Positions 16,048 to 23,595 of a DNA stretch of 34,200 bases are shown one piece after another. Source of the stretch: Pseudomonadota bacterium (lineage in GTDB: Bacteria > Pseudomonadota > Gammaproteobacteria > Burkholderiales > Burkholderiaceae_C); assembly GCA_018261815.1 (NCBI GenBank), contig JAGTRL010000010.1, positions 1 through 34,200 on the forward strand, read 5' to 3'. Every line of letters begins with the position of its first letter. The stretch's first letter is position 1. The translations under genes were made by a program, and so were the position numbers. The notes beneath the pieces were generated by a model, which was given only the letters and a program-made list of their open reading frames with translations, had not been told where the DNA came from and made no database searches.

Positions 16048-17048
16048 CCACACCCGAAGGGGTTGCCCTGAGCGCGTTGCCGGGCGAAGCTGCCCAGGTT
16101 GGCATGGGCCTCCCAGCCGATCCAACGGTCGCTGGCCCAAAGCCAGGTCAGCGCATTGCCGCCAGTCACCAGATCGGCTGCGACATTGTTGCAGTTCGGC
16201 AGGTCCACCGCGCACACCCCCACGGTCCAGTTGGTAATGCCAAAGTCCCCAGGGTTGCGGACGGCAGCATTGATTAACGCATCCAGCTCGACCAGGCCCC
16301 AGCGCGAGCCATCGTTCGGAATATTGACGCGCAGCGCGGTGTTGAAGGCGGTACTGAACTCGTTCAGTACGCTTTGCACGTTCTTGCCGGGATGGAGGGC
16401 ATCCTGCAGCAGCCCATAGGGCGTCTGGTTGATCAGCGGGATCGTCGAGACGAGGATGTTCGAACCGTTGTTCGCGGTCAGCTCGGTGATCGCCCGGCCC
16501 AGCCGGGCACCGCGCGCGGACAGTTCGTTGGTGACGGCCTCGGCCGTGCTCGACGTCGGATTGGCAAGGTACTGCGTCTCGAACAGATCGATGACGTCGT
16601 TGGTGCCGATCAAGACCGACATCAGGTCGTTGCAGCCGACGCTGCCGTGCACCGCCCGGGCCGTGGCCAGTTGCGTCACGAAGTCGGCGGACATGGCGCC
16701 GGGTTTTGCATAGATGTAGCCGTTCGGCGTCAGTGCCGACGGATTGCATTCCTCGAACACAAAGCCGAAGGCATTGGCGACGACTTGAGTCCACAATCGC
16801 GACGGCTGGCTGGAGGTGTTGGTGTTGCAGGTCGCGGCGCCGTCACTGTCGACCGCATTCACCGTGTACTTCAACCCATTCGGCCCCGGCCTGGTCAGCA
16901 CGCTCATCTCGTCGCCGAACACCAGGTAGCGTGTCGGCTCGAAAGGCGTGATCTGCTCGGTGCCTCCGCCGCAGGCCGCCAGCAGCAGCACCAGCCCTGC
17001 GGCCACGGCGCACGAGGCGCGCCGCGTCCAATTGCCCATCGATTTCAT
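16044..17048 (-). CDS. SGNH/GDSL-hydrolase-like lipoprotein, probably catalytically altered
   Basis: A 334-residue predicted lipoprotein (LVLLLAAC, Cys26) with SGNH-fold traces. Block I is YLVFGDEMSVLT (residues 41-52) where GDSL enzymes have GDS; block III is IGTND (147-151, GxND intact); block V seems to be ASDRWIGWEAHANLGS (305-320). There the usual DxxHP reads D307-RW-I310-G, so both the nucleophilic Ser and the catalytic His appear replaced. It could be an inactive or differently working relative. KYTVN after block I and several Cys (74, 101, 139, 279, 286, 333) suggest a secreted, possibly disulfide-bonded protein. Start at 17048: GGAG 5 nt upstream; a second ATG lies one codon earlier. 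Monocistronic, 38 bp from the tsaC stop. Confidence 0.85.
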   Translation of the reverse strand: MKSMGNWTRRASCAVAAGLVLLLAACGGGTEQITPFEPTRYLVFGDEMSVLTRPGPNGLKYTVNAVDSDGAATCNTNTSSQPSRLWTQVVANAFGFVFEECNPSALTPNGYIYAKPGAMSADFVTQLATARAVHGSVGCNDLMSVLIGTNDVIDLFETQYLANPTSSTAEAVTNELSARGARLGRAITELTANNGSNILVSTIPLINQTPYGLLQDALHPGKNVQSVLNEFSTAFNTALRVNIPNDGSRWGLVELDALINAAVRNPGDFGITNWTVGVCAVDLPNCNNVAADLVTGGNALTWLWASDRWIGWEAHANLGSFARQRAQGNPFGCG

Positions 17049-17086
17049 CATCACTCCAGAATCTTGCATGGATCGGTGTGCCGCGC

Positions 17087-18073
17087 TCATTCGGCCGCGG
17101 CCCGCATCAAGCGATCGCGCACGCCTTCCCAGTCGGGCGTGTCGGGCGGTTGCTCCACCCAGATGAGCCGGACGCCCCGGGCGTCGAACTCGCGCAATGC
17201 GGCAAACAGCTCGTGCGCGGCAGCGACCGGGTGGTCGGGCATCCGCCGATGCTCGACGCCCCGCCCTGCGACCAGTCGGCTGCGCGAATATACCGCCAGC
17301 TTCAGGCCGGACGCCTGCGGTCCCAGCACCTCGAGTGCATCGCGCAACTGCTGCGCGTTCATCAGGCGCAGCCGGGCGGCTGGCGCATAGTGCGACTTCA
17401 GGCTGCCGCTGGCGCGCGGCGACTGGTCGTCGCGCTCGCGCAGCGGCGTGCCCAGCACCGCCTCGAGTTGCGCGCGCTGCAGCAACCCGGGGCGCAGCAG
17501 CGCCGGCGGCAGCGCCGTGCAATCCACGATGGCCGATTCGATGCCGCCCGGGCATTCGCCGCCGTCCAGCACTTTCAGCTCCGCCCCGAATTCCTGCACC
17601 ACGTGGGCTGCACTGGTGGCGCTGACCCGGCCGAAACGGTTGGCACTGGGCGCCGCCACCCCCGGCACGCCCAGGCGCAGCGCCTCGGCCAGCAGCGAGC
17701 GCGCCACCGGATGTGCCGGCACGCGCAGGCCGATGCTGCCCTGCCCACCGGCCGCCGCCTGGGCGAGGCTCGGCTCGCGCGGCACGATCAGCGTCAGCGG
17801 CCCGGGCCAGAAGGTCTGGGCCAGGGCCTCGGCCGCCGCCGGCCATTGCGATGCAAAGCGCCGAGCCTGCTGCGCGTCGGCGGCATGCACGATCAGCGGG
17901 TGCGCCGCTGGCCGGCTTTTGGCCGCGTAGATGCGCTGCACCGCGGCATCGTCGTCGGCACGCGCACCCAGGCCGTACACCGTCTCGGTCGGGAAGGCGA
18001 GCAGTTCGCCGGCCGCCAGCGCCTCGGCGGCGGCGCTCATGGCCGTCGGGTCGGCAGCGTCGAGCAGCGGCAT
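17087..18073 (-). CDS. tsaC: L-threonylcarbamoyladenylate synthase, Sua5 type
   Basis: Makes threonylcarbamoyl-AMP from threonine, bicarbonate and ATP, the first step of t6A tRNA modification. At 328 residues this is the long Sua5 form. The YrdC domain (about 1-200) has PTETVYGLG, KSRPAAHPL, GPLTLIVPR, IGLRVPAHP and APSANRFGRVS. It is followed by the linker GSLKSHYAPAARL and the C-terminal Sua5 domain with its Rossmann-like fold (LIWVEQPP near the end). It starts 23 bp after purK on the same strand and probably shares the purE-purK transcript, a common beta-proteobacterial order. Pathway partner tsaB is 3 kb away in another operon. Confidence 0.95.
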   Translation of the reverse strand: MPLLDAADPTAMSAAAEALAAGELLAFPTETVYGLGARADDDAAVQRIYAAKSRPAAHPLIVHAADAQQARRFASQWPAAAEALAQTFWPGPLTLIVPREPSLAQAAAGGQGSIGLRVPAHPVARSLLAEALRLGVPGVAAPSANRFGRVSATSAAHVVQEFGAELKVLDGGECPGGIESAIVDCTALPPALLRPGLLQRAQLEAVLGTPLRERDDQSPRASGSLKSHYAPAARLRLMNAQQLRDALEVLGPQASGLKLAVYSRSRLVAGRGVEHRRMPDHPVAAAHELFAALREFDARGVRLIWVEQPPDTPDWEGVRDRLMRAAAE

Positions 18074-18096
18074 GGCGGCAACCGGTCCGGGCAGTC

Positions 18097-19281
18097 TCAG
18101 AGCGCAGGCAGCGCAAGCCGCGACGCGGCTTCGCGCGCCACGCGCCGCGCCTCGGCGGGTTCAGCCGCGGTCACGGTCAGATGCCCCATCTTGCGACCGC
18201 GCCGCGCTTCGGCCTTGCCGTACAGGTGCAGGTGCACGCCAGGCAGCGCCAGCACCCGGTCCCACGGCGGTACGCTTGCGGCGTCGCTTCCGGCACCGAA
18301 CCACAGGTCGCCCAGCAGATTCAGCATCACCGCAGCCGAATGCTGGCGCGGCGCCACCAGCGGCAGGCCGGCCAGGCAGCGCGCCTGCAATTCGAACTGC
18401 GACACGTCGCAGGCATCGAGGCTGTAGTGGCCCGAGTTGTGCGGCCGCGGCGCCATCTCGTTGGCCACCAGCGAGCCATCATCGAGCACGAAAAACTCGA
18501 CGCAGAGCACGCCGACATAGTCCATCGATGCCGCCAGGCGCGCCGCCTGCTCCACCGCCTGCGCGGCCAGCGGCGGTGGCAGGTCGGGCGCGGGCGCTTC
18601 GGTCACCGCCAGGATGCCGTCGCGGTGCAGGTTCTGCTGCACCGGCAGGTGCACCCACTGGCCGTCGGCGGCACGCGCCACGATCACGCTGATCTCGCGC
18701 TGCAGCGGCAGGCGCTTTTCGAGCACGCAGGGCACGCGTTGCAGCGCTGTCCAGGCCGTCGCCAGGTCGGCGCGCGAGGCCACGCTGCGCTGGCCCTTGC
18801 CGTCGTAGCCCAGCTGCGTGGTCTTCAGGATGCCCGGGAACAAGCCGTCGTCCAGCGACTGCAGGTCGGCCTCGCCGGCCAGCACCGCATACGGCGCGCA
18901 GGGCACGCCGCAGCGCGCGAAATGAGCCTTTTCGGCGGCGCGCTGCTGGCAGATGGCCACCGCCTCGGCACGCGGCGCCACCGGCCGTTGCGTTGCCAGC
19001 CAGGCGAGTGCCGGCGCCGGCACGTTCTCGAATTCGGTGGTGAGGGCCACGCAGTGCCGCGCCAGTTGCGCCAGGCCGGCCGGATCGTCGTAGGCGCTGC
19101 GCACGTGCAGGTGCGAGACGCTGCCGGCCGGGCTGGCCGGGTCGGGGTCGAGCACTGCGGTGCGGTAGCCCAGAGTCTGCGCCGCATGCACGAACATGCG
19201 CGCCAGCTGGCCGCCGCCCATCACGCCGAGCATGGCCGGCGCGCCATCGGGCCCGGCCGATGCGGGCAGGTGCACGGGCAT
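18097..19281 (-). CDS. purK: 5-(carboxyamino)imidazole ribonucleotide synthase
   Basis: ATP-grasp enzyme converting AIR and bicarbonate to N5-CAIR in purine synthesis. The 394-residue protein shows LGVMGGGQLARM near the N-terminus, TTEFENVPA, ILKTTQLGYDGKGQ (ATP-grasp lysine and Gly loop), EKRLPLQREISVI, VEFFVLDDGSLVANEMAPRPHNSGHYS (cited in two parts: VEFFVLDD and EMAPRPHNSGHY) and LYGKAEARRGRKMGH. The ATG shares a base with the purE TGA (TGATG), indicating coupling with PurE, which takes its product. An N-terminal lead of about 15 residues before LGVMG is slightly longer than usual. Confidence 0.96.
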   Translation of the reverse strand: MPVHLPASAGPDGAPAMLGVMGGGQLARMFVHAAQTLGYRTAVLDPDPASPAGSVSHLHVRSAYDDPAGLAQLARHCVALTTEFENVPAPALAWLATQRPVAPRAEAVAICQQRAAEKAHFARCGVPCAPYAVLAGEADLQSLDDGLFPGILKTTQLGYDGKGQRSVASRADLATAWTALQRVPCVLEKRLPLQREISVIVARAADGQWVHLPVQQNLHRDGILAVTEAPAPDLPPPLAAQAVEQAARLAASMDYVGVLCVEFFVLDDGSLVANEMAPRPHNSGHYSLDACDVSQFELQARCLAGLPLVAPRQHSAAVMLNLLGDLWFGAGSDAASVPPWDRVLALPGVHLHLYGKAEARRGRKMGHLTVTAAEPAEARRVAREAASRLALPAL

Positions 19282-19790
19282 CACCCGGGGCCGCGACCGA
19301 GCTCGGCGCTCATCGCGCGAGCGGCTTCGGTCTGCCGCTCGCGCCAGGCGAGCAGCTTGCCGCGCAGCGCCGCATCGTGGCTCGCCAGCATGGCCACGGC
19401 AAACAGCGCCGCATTGGCCGCGCCGGCCGCACCGATCGCGAAGGTGGCCACCGGCACGCCCTTGGGCATCTGCACGATGGAATGCAGCGAGTCGACACCC
19501 TGCAGGTGGCGGCTGGCCACCGGCACGCCGAGCACCGGCACGATGGTCTTGGCGGCGAGCATGCCGGGCAGGTGCGCGGCGCCGCCGGCGCCGGCGATGA
19601 TGGCCTGCAGGCCGCGGTCGGCCGCCGATTCGGCATAGGCGAACATGTCGTCGGGCATGCGGTGGGCACTGACCACGCGCGCCTCGTGCGGCACGCCGAA
19701 CTCGGCGAGAATCTGCGTCGCGTGCTGCAGGGTTTCCCAGTCGCTGGACGAGCCCATCAGCACACCGACCACAGGGGCTGCGCTTGTCAC
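19281..19790 (-). CDS. purE: N5-carboxyaminoimidazole ribonucleotide mutase
   Basis: Interconverts N5-CAIR and CAIR in purine synthesis; forms octamers. The 169-residue protein shows [14 protein letters not shown], the [12 protein letters not shown] motif with the catalytic His, [33 protein letters not shown] and [12 protein letters not shown]. The start is GTG at 19790 with CGGAG 6 nt upstream; no ATG fits. Only 44 bp separate it from the divergent phospholipase-D-like gene. In many Burkholderiales purC lies just upstream of purE; here it is not present in the window. Confidence 0.96.
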   Translation of the reverse strand: MTSAAPVVGVLMGSSSDWETLQHATQILAEFGVPHEARVVSAHRMPDDMFAYAESAADRGLQAIIAGAGGAAHLPGMLAAKTIVPVLGVPVASRHLQGVDSLHSIVQMPKGVPVATFAIGAAGAANAALFAVAMLASHDAALRGKLLAWRERQTEAARAMSAELGRGPG

Positions 19791-19834
19791 GTGCGGCTCC
19801 GGGGAACGGGAAAGCCCGCATTGTAGAAGCCGTC

Positions 19835-20842
19835 ATGCCGCACCGCCTGATCGTCTTGCCCGATGACACCGCCAAGCCGCTGATCGCTGCGCTGGCCGGC
19901 GCCAAGCGCACGATCAACATCCGCATGTTCCTGTTCACCGACCCGGACATGGTGGCGGCAGTCAAGGCGGCGCAAGCGCGCGGCGTCAAGGTGCGCGTGA
20001 TGCTCAACCCGCAGCGCCGTGATGGCTCGGCCGAGAACGAGGAAACGCGCCAGGCACTGGCCGACAGCGGTGTCGAGGTGCGCGACAGCAGCCCGGCCTT
20101 CGCGCTGACACACCAGAAGTCGATGGTCATCGACGACGGGCTCGGCTACGTCGAATCGCTGAACTGGGAGACCCGCGACCTGACGCAGACCCGCGACTAC
20201 GCGGTGGAGACCACCGATGCGCTCGAAGTGTCGGAGATGCTGCGCTGCTTCGACACCGACTGGAACCAGGCGAAGTTCAAGCCCGACCCCAAGTCACGCC
20301 TGATCTGGTGCCCGAACAACGGCCGCTCGCGCATTGCCGCCTTCATCGATTCAGCCCGCATCTCGCTGTGGTTGCAGAACGAACGCTACCAGGACACGGT
20401 GATCATCGAACGCCTGGTGCGGGCGCTGGCGCGCGGCGTGCAGGTGCGCATCATGGCCAGGCCGCCGCACAACCTGAAGAAGGACAAGCTGATCGAAGGC
20501 GTTGGCGGCCTGCGCATCATGCGCGACGTCGGCGCCAAGGTGCACCAGCTCAAGCATCTGAAGCTGCACGGCAAGATGCTGCTCGCCGACGAGGGGCGCG
20601 CCATCATCGGCTCGATCAACCTGGCGCCGGGCAGTTTCGACGAGCGACGCGAACTGGCCATCGAAACCGACGCGCCCGAAGTGATCGGGCGATTGAAGGA
20701 AGTGACGCGGCACGACTGGAACAACTCGGTCGCGCTGGACCTCAGCGACGAAGGCGTGCTGGCCGACCTGAACAAGCACCACCAGGGCCATGCCGGCGCG
20801 AAGCAACTCGCGCTGAAGACCGGCAACGGCAAGAAGAAGTGA
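19835..20842 (+). CDS. Phospholipase D-like protein with two HKD motifs
   Basis: A 335-residue protein with two complete HxK(x)4D motifs: His93/Lys95/Asp100 in THQKSMVID and His245/Lys247/Asp252 in LHGKMLLAD, each followed by the downstream Ser/Asn element (ESLNW; GSINLAPGS). This is the internally duplicated PLD superfamily fold, whose members cleave or transfer phosphodiester bonds (phospholipases, cardiolipin synthases, nucleases). No signal peptide or membrane helix is present, so it should be cytosolic. The C-terminus is basic (KTGNGKKK), which might suit nucleic acid or acidic lipid binding, but substrate is not decidable. The frame is open upstream with TTG; ATG at 19835 fits best. Lies alone on the plus strand between purE (divergent) and fba (convergent). 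Confidence 0.88.
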   Translation: MPHRLIVLPDDTAKPLIAALAGAKRTINIRMFLFTDPDMVAAVKAAQARGVKVRVMLNPQRRDGSAENEETRQALADSGVEVRDSSPAFALTHQKSMVIDDGLGYVESLNWETRDLTQTRDYAVETTDALEVSEMLRCFDTDWNQAKFKPDPKSRLIWCPNNGRSRIAAFIDSARISLWLQNERYQDTVIIERLVRALARGVQVRIMARPPHNLKKDKLIEGVGGLRIMRDVGAKVHQLKHLKLHGKMLLADEGRAIIGSINLAPGSFDERRELAIETDAPEVIGRLKEVTRHDWNNSVALDLSDEGVLADLNKHHQGHAGAKQLALKTGNGKKK

Positions 20843-20845
20843 ACT

Positions 20846-20861
20846 GCCGGCGCGCGCCGGC
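20846..20861. terminator. Perfect 16-bp palindrome between convergent PLD-like gene and fba
   Basis: GCCGGCGCGCGCCGGC fills most of the 25 bp between the two facing stop codons. As RNA it could pair from either strand, though a realistic loop leaves a stem of about 6 GC pairs. No T-tract follows on either side, so it would be a non-canonical or weak bidirectional terminator. The palindrome is seen; the function is inference, and a short GC-only palindrome in such a genome can also arise by chance. Confidence 0.4.
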
Positions 20862-20867
20862 CGATGC

Positions 20868-21932
20868 TCAGACGACCTTCTGCGCCAGCTTGCCGCTGCG
20901 GTAGGCGCCGGCCACCTCCTGCAGGCTGGCAGGCTTGATCTTCGCCGCCTGGCCTTCGCAGCCGAACTCGCGGTAGCGCTGCGCGCAGATCTTCTTGGCC
21001 GCCTCGCGCGCCGGCTTCAGGTAGTCGCGCGGGTCGAACTTGCTGGGGTTCTCGGCCAGGTAGCGACGCACCGCACCGGTCATCGCCAGACGGATGTCGG
21101 TGTCGATGTTGATCTTGCGCACGCCGTGCTTGATGGCTTCCTGGATCTCCTCGACCGGCACGCCGTAGGTCTCCTTCATGTCGCCACCGAACTGGCGGAT
21201 CTCGGCCAGCAACTCCTGCGGCACGCTGGAGCTGCCGTGCATCACCAGATGGGTGTTGGGGATGCGGCGGTGGATCTCCTTGATGCGGTCGATAGCCAGG
21301 ATGTCGCCGGTGGGCTTGCGGGTGAACTTGTAGGCACCATGGCTGGTGCCGATGGCAATCGCCAGCGCATCGAGCTGGGTGCGCTTGACGAAGTCGGCGG
21401 CCTGCTCCGGGTCGGTGAGCAGTTGCTCGCGAGTCATCGTCGATTCGGTGCCGTGGCCATCTTCCTTGTCGCCGCGCATGGTTTCCAGGCTGCCCAGGCA
21501 ACCCAGCTCACCCTCGACGGTGACGCCCAGCGCGTGGGCCATGTCCACCACCTTGCGCGTGACGTCGACGTTGTAGTCGTAGCTGGCGATGGTCTTGCCG
21601 TCGGCTTCGAGACTGCCGTCCATCATCACCGACGAGAAGCCCAGGTCGATCGCGCCCTGGCACACCGCCGGGCTCTGGCCATGGTCCTGGTGCATGACCA
21701 GCGGCACCTGCGGCCAGGTCTCGATCGCGGCCTGGATCAGGTGCTTGATGAAGGCCTCGCCCGCGTACTTGCGCGCCCCGGCGCTGGCCTGCAGGATCAC
21801 CGGCGCGCCGACCTCGGCGGCCGCGCTCATCACTGCCTGCACCTGCTCCAGGTTGTTGACGTTGAAGGCAGGGATTCCGTAGCCGTTCTCGGCCGCATGG
21901 TCGAGCAGTTGGCGCATGGAGACGAGTGGCAT
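20868..21932 (-). CDS. fba: Fructose-bisphosphate aldolase, class II
   Basis: Zinc-dependent reversible cleavage of fructose-1,6-bisphosphate into DHAP and glyceraldehyde-3-phosphate. The 354-residue protein has [17 protein letters not shown] (catalytic Asp and zinc His), [36 protein letters not shown] and INIDTDIR, the complete class II set in the Calvin-cycle-type subgroup length (345-360). ATG at 21932 has GAGG (21939-21942) 6 nt upstream. It follows pyk on the same strand across 157 bp that hold repeat copy 2 and a candidate promoter, so it is likely transcribed on its own as well. Confidence 0.97.
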   Translation of the reverse strand: MPLVSMRQLLDHAAENGYGIPAFNVNNLEQVQAVMSAAAEVGAPVILQASAGARKYAGEAFIKHLIQAAIETWPQVPLVMHQDHGQSPAVCQGAIDLGFSSVMMDGSLEADGKTIASYDYNVDVTRKVVDMAHALGVTVEGELGCLGSLETMRGDKEDGHGTESTMTREQLLTDPEQAADFVKRTQLDALAIAIGTSHGAYKFTRKPTGDILAIDRIKEIHRRIPNTHLVMHGSSSVPQELLAEIRQFGGDMKETYGVPVEEIQEAIKHGVRKINIDTDIRLAMTGAVRRYLAENPSKFDPRDYLKPAREAAKKICAQRYREFGCEGQAAKIKPASLQEVAGAYRSGKLAQKVV

Positions 21933-21965
21933 GTCGGACCTCGGCAGATAAGGGTGGAAACTGCG

Positions 21966-21971
21966 ATTTTA
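21966..21971 (-). promoter_or_regulatory. Candidate -10 box for fba
   Basis: TAAAAT on the minus strand, 33 nt before the fba ATG, in a short AT-rich patch that stands out against GC-rich surroundings. The -35 region 17 nt upstream is poor. It lies between repeat copy 2 and fba, which would fit an independent fba promoter behind a pyk terminator. Confidence 0.35.
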
Positions 21972-22000
21972 CCGAGCCGGCCGCCCGCGGACCCAGACCA

Positions 22001-22095
22001 GATCAAGCAAACGCCACGGATCCGGCTCCGCCGGGCCGTTGGCGTTGCCCCCTTGAGGGGGGCCGGCCGAAGGCCGTCACGGGGGTGGGTCAATT
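22001..22095 (-). repeat. Structured intergenic repeat, copy 2 (after pyk)
   Basis: Read on the minus strand it begins AATTGACCCACCCCC, which contains the last pyk codon and its TGA. It then has CGGCC-TTC-GGCCG, CCCCC-TCAA-GGGGG, CCGGC-GGA-GCCGG and the tail GGCGTTTGCTTGATC. The first hairpin keeps the TTC loop of copy 1 while its stem bases differ and still pair, as expected for a selected or recently structured RNA/DNA element. Probably ends pyk transcripts before fba; no T-tract. Confidence 0.8.
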
Positions 22096-23520
22096 GACTC
22101 GGCAAACCTTAAGCATGTTGGTGCCGCCGGGGTAGCCCATGGGCTCGCCGCAGGTGATGGCATAGGTGTCGCCAGGCATCAGCACGCCGCGCCCGACCAG
22201 CAGCCGCTCGGCGTCGGCCAGCGCCTCGTCGCGGTCGCTGTGCGCTTCCATCAGGATCGGACGCACGTTACGGTACAGCGCCATGCGTCGCTCGGAATTG
22301 GTCGACGAGGTGACACCGAAGATCGGCACGTGTGTGTTGTGCCGGCTCATCCACAGCGCGGTCGAGCCGCTTTCGGTGAGCGCGACGATGGCCTTGCAGC
22401 CCAGGTGGAAGGCCGTGAACAACGCGCCCATTGCAATGCTCTGGTCGATGCGACCCAAATGCTTGCGCGCAAAGTTGCCGTCCAGCTCCACATCCTCGGC
22501 GCGTTCGGCCTCCAGCGCGATCAGCGCCATCTGCTCCACGGTTTCCACCGGGTACTGACCGGCGGCGGTCTCGGCACTGAGCATGACCGCGTCGGTGCCA
22601 TCGAGCACGGCATTGGCCACGTCGCTGACTTCCGCGCGCGTCGGCACAGGGGCCTGGACCATGCTTTCCATCATCTGCGTGGCGGTGATGGTGATCTTGT
22701 CCATCGCCCGGGCCATGCGGATCATGCGCTTCTGAAGGGCGGGCACGGCCGCGGGGCCGACCTCGACCGCCAGGTCGCCGCGCGCCACCATGATGCCGTC
22801 GCTGGCCTTCAGGATGGCTTCCAGCTGCGGGATCGCTTCGCTGCGCTCGATCTTGGCGATCAGCGCCGGCTTGTGCCGATGGGGCTCGCCGGCCACGTTG
22901 GCCAGCTGCCGTGCCATCTCCATGTCGGTGGCATTCTTCGGGAAGCTCACCGCCAGGTAGTCGGCCTGGAAGCTCATCGCCGTCTTGATGTCTTCCATGT
23001 CCTTGGCGGTCAGCGCCGGCGCCGTCAGCCCGCCGCCCTGCTTGTTGATGCCCTTGTTGTTGGACAGCACGCCGCCTTGCTTGACCACCGTGTGCACCTG
23101 CTCGCCGCGCACCGCCTGCACGGTCAGCACGATCAGCCCGTCGTTGAGCAGCAGATTGTCGCTGGGCTTGACGTCGCGCGGCAGCTCCTTGTAGTCCAGG
23201 CCGACGATGCCGACATCGCCCAGCGCCTCGCGCGACGCGTCCAGCACGAACGCGGCGCCGTTGACCAGCATCACGCTGCCGCCCTCGAACTTGCCGACGC
23301 GGATCTTCGGACCCTGCAGGTCGGCCATCAGCGCCACCGGCTTGCCCACGCGCAGCGCCGTCTGGCGCACCATCTCGGCACGGTCGCGATGGTCCTGAGC
23401 CGTGCCGTGGCTGAAGTTCAGGCGCACCACGTCGACGCCGGCGCGCAGCAAGCGCTCCAGCACGGCGGGGTCGCTGGACGCAGGGCCGAGCGTGGCGACG
23501 ATCTTGGTGGCGCGGGACAT
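22090..23520 (-). CDS. pyk: Pyruvate kinase
   Basis: Transfers phosphate from PEP to ADP, giving pyruvate and ATP. The 476-residue protein starts MSRATKIVATLGPAS and shows RLNFSHG, ADLQGPKIRVG, the B-domain (about 70-170), SFPKNATDM, IAKIERSEAI (catalytic Lys), MVARGDLAVEVG, ITATQMMESM, and the C-terminal allosteric domain with TESGSTALWMSR. It ends TNMLKVCRVN; the final Asn codon and stop are the first bases of repeat copy 2. It follows maeB by 75 bp on the same strand; both enzymes feed pyruvate. Confidence 0.97.
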   Translation of the reverse strand: MSRATKIVATLGPASSDPAVLERLLRAGVDVVRLNFSHGTAQDHRDRAEMVRQTALRVGKPVALMADLQGPKIRVGKFEGGSVMLVNGAAFVLDASREALGDVGIVGLDYKELPRDVKPSDNLLLNDGLIVLTVQAVRGEQVHTVVKQGGVLSNNKGINKQGGGLTAPALTAKDMEDIKTAMSFQADYLAVSFPKNATDMEMARQLANVAGEPHRHKPALIAKIERSEAIPQLEAILKASDGIMVARGDLAVEVGPAAVPALQKRMIRMARAMDKITITATQMMESMVQAPVPTRAEVSDVANAVLDGTDAVMLSAETAAGQYPVETVEQMALIALEAERAEDVELDGNFARKHLGRIDQSIAMGALFTAFHLGCKAIVALTESGSTALWMSRHNTHVPIFGVTSSTNSERRMALYRNVRPILMEAHSDRDEALADAERLLVGRGVLMPGDTYAITCGEPMGYPGGTNMLKVCRVN

Positions 23521-23558
23521 GGCTTGGGCTTTCGGTGGTCGGGCGGCGGAGCGGGGCG

Positions 23559-23564
23559 ATTATG
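23559..23564 (-). promoter_or_regulatory. Candidate -10 box for pyk
   Basis: CATAAT on the minus strand in the 75-bp gap between maeB and pyk, 38 nt before the pyk ATG, matching the sigma-70 -10 consensus at five of six bases. The expected -35 position is GC-only, so pyk may be read from an upstream maeB promoter instead. Confidence 0.25.
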
Positions 23565-23595
23565 AGCGCCGCGCCGCCGCGTCGCGCGACCCGGC

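Noticed and set aside
17713-19638. 641-codon plus-strand frame antisense to tsaC, purK and purE
   Set aside because: Low-complexity Arg/Ala/His composition; the minus-strand purine genes carry all family motifs.
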